Source of the DNA: Cydia pomonella
Taxonomy: Eukaryota > Arthropoda > Insecta > Lepidoptera > Tortricidae
NCBI RefSeq assembly: GCF_033807575.1
Contig: NC_084703.1
Location: 744,001-808,000, forward strand
Reading direction: 5' to 3'
Length of the DNA stretch: 64,000 bases
How positions within the stretch are numbered: the first letter of the stretch is position 1; every line of letters starts with the position of its first letter. Positions 59,001 to 64,000 of the stretch are shown in pieces. The notes below the pieces were generated by a model. The model ran no database searches. It was not told the DNA's origin and saw nothing but the letters and a program-made list of their open reading frames with translations. The translations under genes were made by a program, and so were the position numbers.

Positions 59001-62000
59001 TGTTTGTAATGAATGTAAAGAGCATCAGTTATCCTAAAGGCTTCTCCAGGTTACATTCACCGTTACCCCCTAACATATATTTACGTATGATATACACGGT
59101 GTAACACGAGGGAAACGAAAGATTTTAACCACGCCCTTCTGAGGGCAAAAGAAGGAAGAAATGTTATATGAGTTTAAGTAAATATCGCAAAAAAAACATT
59201 CTTTTTGGTTTTTTTTGTTCAAATTTTTTAATGTATTTGTACATTAAAGTTAATGTTATGGTAAAACTGGCAGTAAAAATGATTTTTGACGATTTTTTTT
59301 CTAAAACCTAGTTTTTGCAAAGGATACTTGTCACTTTTTGACATTTGGGAGAATCAACTTTTTAACGTCACTCGTTGCCATGGTTACGATTAGTTGTCCA
59401 GGGGACAAAATTTCATTGAAATACTGTTTTTATGGTACTTAAATGTATCAAACTTGCGTTTTTGTGGTCGTTATAACCAATGTCCATATTGGGCCCCCTA
59501 CTAAGCTTGTTAATAGAACGGTATACAACGTCTCTTCAAACAAACTGTGCCACTGTTGTCCCTTGGACAACGGGACAGGATAACAAAACAAAAAAAGTTG
59601 ATTCACCCACTTATCAATAAGGATATTTAGACTACGCCCCATAATGGCATCATCGTCATCAATAAGGCGTTTTGCACTAAGTCATAATAAGAAGATGTTT
59701 TTTTGTTGGTATTAACTCTGAAACTAGGCTAAGTCCAGAAAAATTTACATGACATTTTAGTCTCTAAATGTGATCAATAATACTGTTAAAATCTTTCGAT
59801 TTCCTCAAGTTACACTGTGTATATCATATATACAAAGATACGTACCTTTCGATTGCGCCGCGTCTACAGCTGTAGAGCTATAGGCTTCCAATGCTTCTTG
59901 CAGTTCGATGGTCAAGTGTTTCAGACAAGACAGGTTGGTTTCTTTCACGGCAGGGTCTATTTGGCTTTGAGAACTCTGAAACCACATAAACACATTTATA
60001 AGGACAACCATCGCAGTGTGTAAGAAAGAGGACGTTAACATCAGCAACAAACTCGCAAAATGCTATATAAAATAGAATAATTTTTATTCGTAAACACAAA
60101 CAAGACACATATTACATAATATAAGAAAAACAAAAAAAGTATAAAGTGCCACGAAATGGCCTCATCTCAGCATGTTGCTGGTGGCTTCCAGCGCTGATCT
60201 TCCGATGAGACCATCAAGTGAGAAAAATCACGAAATGTAACAGACAAGAAGGAAAAAGACAAATAATAATTTAGAGTGAACAAATTGAAAAATAGATAAA
60301 AGATAACGACTAAATTAAGATAAACTAATAACACTGTATCGGTCTGGTCCAACCATACCTTGGCTGAACATTACAGCTGCATACGCAGCAAGCGCCAACG
60401 GTAGCTACACGAACTAAAAGGTAATGACAGACCAGACCAATAGGGAGCGTGCATGAACTGTAGGAGGCAGCACAGGAGCCCTCAGATTTTTGCGCGAGGC
60501 GTAAATGTGATGTTTTTTGTTCCGATGTAGCCCACAAGATGGCAGAACCCACTATACACAAGAAAACATTTGACGTTTAAATGTACATGTTTAAGGTTCC
60601 GATTCAGGCCACAATATGGCAGACCCTCCAACGCGCACGGTGCCTATATCGAGCGTCCATTAGATTAATTTACAGATATCGATTTTGAAACGACTTGGTC
60701 ATCTGTTTACAATCAAGCAGTACACCTATTTGCGGTTTTCCGAATGACCTTTGAAACCCTTATTAAAATGCCTAAATAACGTGCAAATCCTTTAAAAGAC
60801 TTCGTCGATCATTTCATCCTGACAAATTTTAACTTATATACATACCAAATGAACATTTATGCAATGGGCTACACAAAAAAAACAACGGGTTGCACTCCGG
60901 GAGTACCGGCATTAGTGAAAACTTGAATATTAACGTTGAGCATTTTTGATATTTTGGAATGGTTACGGAATAATTTTGCACGAATTGCTTTAATTATCAG
61001 TATAAAAGTACTATCATTTATGTGGTAAAATATAATATTCATTTATTGCGCTATCGTACACAAATATGACAATTTATATTACACTAAAAATTTAACACTT
61101 CAGAACTGTTACAATTATTTAACATTAAAAAGTTTATCTCTCAGAAAAATCAACTTCCATCCATAATTTCACCATCATGGAGTTTTTCGATCAGGTCACG
61201 TGTCCGTCTTACGAATTTTCAATCTGACGAATCTGTCGGTCACGTGACCTGTCGCGAGTTTAACTTTTTTCCCCATCACAAGAAAGTGCACAGCGCCGCT
61301 AAAGAAGTTTTCACTTCAAAAAAAATCTTCTTTCCATAATGTCGTTTTGCAAAATTCGCTAAGGCAGGTACGTACTGACACTGATGACAATGGTACCAAC
61401 TGCGGAGAAATAAAACATGTGTGTGTGTGTGTGTCAGATACGACGCACGACTGGAGATTACTTTTACGATTCTTACGAACAATATATTATGAAATACATT
61501 GAAAAATTTAAGATCAAAACTCAAAATTTTATATTAAATTAGGTAACGCAAATTATTACATTAAATTAGGTCAGGTGTGCAATAAAGAGTATTGTATTGT
61601 ATTGACAGTTGTTATTTGTTGGCGTTTAATAAATAAAGTTCCATGCAGCCGTTGCAAGGGTATGCATTGATAACTTGCGCACGAAACATAAAGTTTTCAT
61701 ACCTCGGGCTTATACAAGGTGCCCGTGAGCATTGCGAGAGATTTTAACGGTGCATTCCTGATGGCAACAGAAGCAAAAAATATTATATGACTTTTTGTGA
61801 AATTCGACAAAAAAAAATGTTTTTTTTTTCCTTTTTTTTTACCCTCCGGTACATAAAACGTAATTTTTATTGATAAACACATAACGTAAAATTAACTAAA
61901 AAGTTTTTTTTATTTGGGGGTAGCCTCTCGAATATATTGTTTTAATTTTTCGACCTCAAAGTGGCAATACCGCAGTCAAAAATGTGTTTTGTACTGACTT

Positions 62001-63626
62001 ATGGCGAAAAAATGATTTCGAAAAACATTCAATTATCTCTGAAACTAGGCCTAATCCAGAAAATTTTATATGACATTTTAGTTTCTACATATTACCAGGA
62101 ATGCTTAGTTAAAACGTCTCGCAATGCTCACGGGCACCTTGTATATGAATATCGCTTCTTAAGTAGTAATCTCTAAAAATATTATTTCAAACCATACGCA
62201 ATATCTTGATGAATTGATAACTTTTGGAAGTTGTTATCATCGTTTATTACCTACTAAGTTTCTCTAGCCATCATCCATCTTCATCATCATACCAGCTCGA
62301 TGTAACTATATTACACTGTGACTGACAACTCAGTCTATTAGCAAATATAATCTATACACATTTTATTCGCAAAGATAACATCATCAAAATTCGCCTGGCG
62401 ACGGTTTAAAAAATACAAAAAATTCGCTGAGGCTACACGTGCACTTTTATTCATTGCATTGCCTTCTCATGGAGCCACAAGGGAATAAAGTTTTGATTAC
62501 ACCATTGCGACATCGGTATAATTCTGATATCATATTTGGGTACAAAAGATTGGGTCCTACCACGCATGTGGCGAAATTAATGAATAATGGCCATTTGTTA
62601 TGTAACCACTCATATGTATACCTTTTATTTACGGCTGTTGTTGTCCTAAATATCAATAAATAAATAAAAAATATGCCAATATACACATGTCAAGGTAGAA
62701 TCCTGGAGAAACAAATATTGTACCCAACACCAACTTATTTAACCCAATATTCATACGCAAAATAGAAAAAATGTTACATCAAAAACCTACTTAAAATGTT
62801 AGACAATATCTTCTAACACCGTTTCGGGGTAGCAGCACAGGACCTGGTAGCTGCTCTCAGTGCCCAATAGAAAAAAAAAGATCTATACAGGATAGAAAAC
62901 AATCTTATAGAAATAAAAAAAACTTAAATCTTCTTCCTCGTACACGAATCGAAGCACTATAAGAAAGCTCGACTCATTCTTTGCATCCAGCGACCGACAT
63001 TGCTCATTCAATTTTGGCGTTTTCGAACGAACTGAGCAAAACGAATGGAACAGTTTTTTTTTATACTACGTCGGTAAACAAGCATGCGGCCCGCCTGATG
63101 GTAAGCAGTCTCCGTAGCCTATGTACGCCTGCAACTCCAGAGGTGTTACGCTTTGCGGACCCTAACACTCCGCACCCTCGTTGACCTCTGGCAACGTTAT
63201 TCACCGGCAGGAACACAACACTATGAGTAGGGTCTAGTTTTATTTGGCTGCTGTTTTCTGTAAGGTGGAGGTACTTCCCCAGTTGGGCTCTGCTCTAGAT
63301 CTGGAATGACATCCGCTGTGCTGTGCCCTACCACACAAGGCGAGATGACATTCACAATGCCCATACCTTTTTTGGACGTAGTTTAAGGACGTACCCGGCT
63401 CCAGTTTCCGTTCAATCTCGAAATAGTTGAGGAACTCATTTGTTAATATAGGCTTTAGTGCGTAAATATTAGATATACGCTCAAAACATAGCGTACAGCA
63501 TTAGAACAGCTATTTAGTACTCAACTCACCGTCTTTTTCCCCGTGCTCAAGTCCAAGCACTTATAAGGAAGTTCGACGCTCCCAAACTCATTCTTAGCGT
63601 CCAGCGAGCGGCATTGCTCGTTCAAC
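49876..63626 (-). CDS. INPP4: Inositol polyphosphate-4-phosphatase (INPP4 family), C-terminal nine exons
   Basis: Joined from nine exons (63626-63530, 59975-59846, 58901-58729, 58269-58061, 57669-57576, 57224-57044, 52078-51956, 50936-50801, 50008-49876), all with AG/GT borders and matching phases. They total 1276 nt, giving about 424 residues to a TAA stop. Recognised from the CX5R catalytic loop CKSAKDRTGMSVTLEQ, the preceding KNVEVL...RLMNGIRFTS, and the C-terminal SEGCRRENTFKNIGVRKYAF followed by DYRPPPGTF, all hallmarks of INPP4A/INPP4B. Family knowledge: these enzymes remove the 4-phosphate of PI(3,4)P2 at endosomal or plasma membranes, and the cysteine of CX5R is the nucleophile. Cys and Arg are present, so the enzyme looks catalytically competent. 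The position after CKSAKDRT is Gly, where I recall Ala or Ser in vertebrate enzymes. The N-terminal region, including any C2 domain, lies right of the window. Introns are loaded with mobile elements, and three exons have local duplicate copies. Confidence 0.94.
50266..50537 (-). mobile_element. tRNA-derived SINE in INPP4 intron h-i
   Basis: Full-length copy, very close to those at 22166 and 63645, between the active-site exon and the terminal exon of INPP4, in the same orientation as the gene. Just before it is a gtgtgcaataaagagta LINE tail motif at 50237. Confidence 0.9.
50801..50936 (-). CDS. INPP4: INPP4 exon h with CX5R phosphatase active site
   Basis: 136 nt from acceptor TTGCCCAG to donor GTAGGC, phase 1 in and phase 2 out. 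It reads GIRFTSCKSAKDRTGMSVTL and then EQCSILASEYHLADTEMRKA and LAIMR. CKSAKDR is the CX5R P-loop: Cys is the nucleophile, the two Lys and Arg bind phosphate. Lys at positions 2 and 5 of the loop is characteristic of INPP4 and distinguishes it from protein tyrosine phosphatases. Confidence 0.96.
51045..51160. mobile_element. Family H element, truncated copy in INPP4 intron g-h
   Basis: The text from gccatcttgtgggctac to cacgctccctata is nearly identical to 44945-45051. The other half of the element is missing here. About 110 bp beyond INPP4 exon h on its upstream side. Confidence 0.8.
51208..51336. mobile_element. TACAGTC foldback, near-perfect palindrome
   Basis: Arms tacagtcagcgtcaaatact and acgtatttgacgctgactgt continue inward to ggtacaccat/atggtgtacc, so nearly all of its 129 bp is paired. 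In INPP4 intron g-h. Confidence 0.88.
51354..51836. mobile_element. MITE family A in INPP4 intron g-h
   Basis: Very similar to the 6351 copy over its whole length, including the same TIRs. It lies between INPP4 exons g and h and adjoins a TACAGTC foldback ending at 51336. Confidence 0.88.
51956..52078 (-). CDS. INPP4: INPP4 exon g
   Basis: 123 nt from acceptor TTTCGCAG to donor GTGAGT, phase 1 in and out. It reads ASSRTKPLEEVMENLRIAVH and then KKVPKNVEVLHLAGLAIRLM. The KNVEVL and RLMNG elements precede the active site in INPP4 proteins. The intron separating it from exon f is 4965 nt and consists largely of the exon-f array. Confidence 0.93.
52222..52335 (-). pseudogene. Possible very old copy of the exon-f unit
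   Basis: The motif AACATTCCGCCCACC at 52223 is followed on the plus strand by ctgcagagttttcttaa and gtgtgtctgtgcgttgtagt, which align loosely with the array unit's tgcagaacttgagataa and gtgcaggcgatcgtagt. The similarity was judged by eye and could be partly chance. If real, it is a third age class of the duplication. Confidence 0.45.
52332..52468. mobile_element. Foldback HH, copy 2, in INPP4 intron f-g
   Basis: ccagggctacaaccgcgaaa ... tttcgcggtaggcccccac with ttgcgggcatttttctttg inside. It lies between the two decayed exon-f copies. Confidence 0.72.
52472..52621 (-). pseudogene. Decayed edge copy of the exon-f unit
   Basis: On the minus strand it reads VNEKATLGEITPQYHSNCDY and then YNRLHK followed by an in-frame TAG, so it cannot code as it stands. 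It keeps the TL of the parental exon rather than the MQ of the array, and lacks three codons after TLGE. The intronic motif is present at 52472-52490 at its expected place. It looks like an older duplication than the homogeneous array. Confidence 0.85.
52605..57180 (-). repeat. 190-bp tandem array of INPP4 exon f 3' part, donor and intron stub
   Basis: The donor sequence recurs every 190 bp from 52673 to 57044, with one extra base in one unit near 54510 (a run of three t instead of two). This gives 24 donors: 23 near-identical units plus the parental exon. Each unit (minus strand) carries VNEKAMQAEALGETTPQYHS and on to DHTARG, then GTAAGC and about 50 nt of intron. Array copies have MQ where the parental exon has TL, plus synonymous changes. 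Only rare single-base differences are visible (for example near 53232, 55653 and 56223). 190 is not a multiple of 3, so read-through translation is impossible, but spliced 138-nt units would stay in frame. Confidence 0.97.
57044..57224 (-). CDS. INPP4: INPP4 exon f, parental exon of the 190-bp array
   Basis: 181 nt from acceptor GTTCTAG to donor GTAAGC, phase 0 in and phase 1 out. It reads HLTFTLTAVFFNIGVNEKAT, then LAEALGETTPQYHSNCDNYD and RLHKYYLKFCKVCPQDHTAR. FFNIGVNE matches the conserved FNVGINE block of INPP4 proteins. This is the only copy with the true acceptor and the N-terminal half, so it is taken as the functional exon. The 23 copies to its left begin only at VNEKA. If its donor is not used, translation meets TGA 13 codons into the intron, before the catalytic exon. 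Confidence 0.93.
57576..57669 (-). CDS. INPP4: INPP4 exon e
   Basis: 94 nt from acceptor TTGTAG to donor GTAAGA, phase 2 in and phase 0 out. It reads NVTPHVSGTRGSLIVHIPIS followed by DSLYAKFTNKE. This corresponds to the family segment just before the conserved FN(V/I)G(I/V)NE block. Confidence 0.9.
58061..58269 (-). CDS. INPP4: INPP4 exon d
   Basis: 209 nt from acceptor CTTACAG to donor GTAAGT, phase 0 in and phase 2 out. It reads LTTVTTGLVSWLCGANAHIA, a Ser/Leu/Gly-rich stretch, and then AERAMWGDMAVAVEDLHTVQ. The plus-strand reading here (58046-58297) is a shadow. Confidence 0.9.
58622..58694 (-). repeat. Doublet of intronic motif ACATTCCGCCCACC
   Basis: aacattccgcccaccaaaa occurs at about 58622 and 58675, in the intron after INPP4 exon c. 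The same 19-bp text is in every exon-f array unit and at 52222 and 52472. It was not noticed elsewhere in the window. Confidence 0.85.
58729..58901 (-). CDS. INPP4: INPP4 exon c
   Basis: 173 nt with acceptor TTTTACAG and the slightly unusual donor GTCAGT. It reads ASLELLETHAARLLTSARAL and continues to RRDKCFSQA, phase 1 in and phase 0 out. The exon is far more GC-rich than its surroundings, as are the neighbouring INPP4 exons. Two copies of an intronic motif, ACATTCCGCCCACC on the plus strand, follow at 58675 and 58622. Confidence 0.88.
59094..59822. mobile_element. Foldback element hosting MITE O
   Basis: TIR tacacggtgtaac..gagggaaacgaaagattttaa against ttaaaatctttcgatttcctc...gttacactgtgta. 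Its right half (ctctgaaactaggct.agtccagaaaa) is related to the GCAATGCTCACGGGCACC family at 26197 and 61713. Confidence 0.78.
59346..59610. mobile_element. MITE family O, copy 3, nested in an INPP4 intron element
   Basis: Inverted relative to copies 1 and 2, between the two halves of the element at 59094-59822. Confidence 0.85.
59846..59975 (-). CDS. INPP4: INPP4 exon b
   Basis: 130 nt between acceptor GTTTCAG and donor GTACGT, read in phase 0. The peptide begins SSQSQIDPAVKETNLSCLKH and continues as a probable helix ending in DAAQSK. It ends one base into a codon, completed by the next exon (G|CC, Ala). No catalytic motif is expected here; this is the linker and helical region of the family. 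Confidence 0.85.
60060..60230 (-). mobile_element. Retroelement 3' end, second copy, in the INPP4 intron
   Basis: Related to 11795-11925 by the shared ctcagcatg..gctgg...ccagcgctg block. It begins with an A-rich run (aaatagaataatttttattc). Lies 90 bp upstream (in gene direction) of INPP4 exon b. Confidence 0.5.
60438..60656. mobile_element. Family H element, full copy in INPP4 intron a-b
   Basis: tagggagcgtgcatgaactg ... gcgcacggtgcctata, inverted relative to 44839-45051, with the same Cys-rich-looking but non-coding interior. Confidence 0.8.
60868..61312. mobile_element. Dispersed element L, copy 2, in INPP4 intron a-b
   Basis: Inverted copy of 31320-31680 with a 90-bp extra segment (61040-61150). 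Confidence 0.78.
61713..62145. mobile_element. MITE with GCATTGCGAGA termini, copy 2
   Basis: tacaaggtgcccgtgagcat ... atgctcacgggcaccttgta; closely similar to 26197-26637. In INPP4 intron a-b. Confidence 0.88.
62150..62940. other. Unassigned part of INPP4 intron a-b
   Basis: ORFs at 62439 (+) and 62686 (-) overlap and show no family features. A GC-richer piece at 62820-62870 is unexplained. Confidence 0.45.
62945..63019 (-). pseudogene. Decayed copy of INPP4 exon a in the following intron
   Basis: Minus strand begins LNEQCRSLDAKNE, identical in protein to exon a. The differences over these 13 codons (AAC/AAT, TGC/TGT, CGC/CGG, GAC/GAT, GCT/GCA) are all synonymous. After NE a deletion of about 10 nt shifts the frame. 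No clear acceptor or donor remains. The pattern suggests the copy was selected as protein before it was broken. Confidence 0.8.
63063..63405 (+). mobile_element. LINE-type 3' end, fourth copy, in the INPP4 intron
   Basis: Starts atactacgtcggtaaac and runs to ggacgtacccgg, in the same orientation as the copy at 8722. It lies between INPP4 exon a and the decayed exon-a copy, so it inserted after that duplication or separated the pair. Confidence 0.75.
63530..63626 (-). CDS. INPP4: INPP4 exon a (first exon in window)
   Basis: Acceptor CCACAG and donor GTGAGT flank 97 nt reading LNEQCRSLDAKNEFGSVELP and then YKCLDLSTGKKT. The exon starts with one base of a split codon and ends in phase 0, which matches the next exon. 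It precedes a 3.55-kb intron full of repeats. Assignment rests on phase continuity with the certain exons downstream. A decayed copy lies about 0.5 kb into that intron. Confidence 0.75.
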
Positions 63627-63644
63627 CTGTGGCGAAATTAATTT

Positions 63645-63910
63645 TCTAATAAATAATAAATATTATAGGACATTATTACACAAATTGACTAAGTCCCACA
63701 GTAAGCTCAATAAGGCTTGTGTTGAGGGTACTTAGACAACGATATATATAATATATAAATATTTATAAATACTTAAATACATAGAAAACACCCATGACTC
63801 AGGAACAAATATCCATGCTCATCACACGAATAAATGCCCTTACCAGGATTTGAACCCGGGAGCATCAGCTTCGTAGGCAGGGTCACTACCCACTAGGCCA
63901 AACCGGTTTT
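63645..63910 (-). mobile_element. tRNA-derived SINE next to INPP4 exon a
   Basis: Full-length copy beginning with tail sequence ataaatattataggacatta and ending at the head ggccaaaccggt. It lies about 20 bp beyond the acceptor of INPP4 exon a, within the preceding intron. Confidence 0.9.
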
Positions 63911-64000
63911 CTCGAAGGAGATTTAACATTTCACTTAAACAGAAAAAAAAATAGATAAAAAGTAAAATATGAGTGAACAGGCAAGTGAATAGGGTCGACA

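Overview
The window reads as nuclear DNA from an insect, most likely a moth or butterfly. It is AT-rich, introns obey GT..AG, and it is crowded with tRNA-derived SINEs, 5'-truncated LINE 3' ends and dozens of foldback elements (MITEs) of kinds familiar from Lepidoptera. No bacterial-type operon, CRISPR array, rRNA or functional tRNA gene was seen.

Two host genes can be named. (1) The C-terminal part of an inositol polyphosphate-4-phosphatase (INPP4 family) lies on the minus strand from 63626 down to a stop codon at 49876. Nine exons with consistent phases give about 424 residues, including the CX5R phosphatase motif (CKSAKDR). The N-terminal exons lie beyond the right edge. (2) An NDUFA12-like complex I subunit lies on the minus strand at 26137-25100, in two exons; the first exon was not found. 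A third, unidentified gene is suggested on the plus strand by two exon-like ORFs (about 19228-19407 and 22710-22844) whose splice phases fit, with a weaker third candidate at 32154.

The most unusual feature is inside the INPP4 gene. From about 52605 to 57180 the 3' three quarters of one coding exon, its donor site and about 50 bp of intron are repeated head to tail: 23 near-identical 190-bp copies plus the parental exon. On the coding strand each unit can be read as a 138-nt phase-1/phase-1 mini-exon separated by a 52-nt intron-like spacer. Two older, decayed copies flank the array. The same gene carries two degenerate downstream copies of its terminal exon, both with open frame and stop codon, and a decayed copy of another exon in a large intron. 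NDUFA12 also has a partial exon copy in its intron. Local duplication of exon fragments is therefore a theme of the window.

Layout: 1-12 kb, nested MITEs and a six-copy compound palindrome family; 12-18 kb, LINE fragments, a three-copy MITE and the dispersed ACGGAACCC element; 18-23 kb, LINE reverse transcriptase remnants and the candidate plus-strand gene; 23-27 kb, NDUFA12-like gene; 27-49 kb, mostly foldback elements, minisatellites and unassigned AT-rich DNA; 49.5-63.6 kb, INPP4; right end, a SINE. The coding strand of both named genes is minus. Repeat family names are descriptive only, because no database could be searched.
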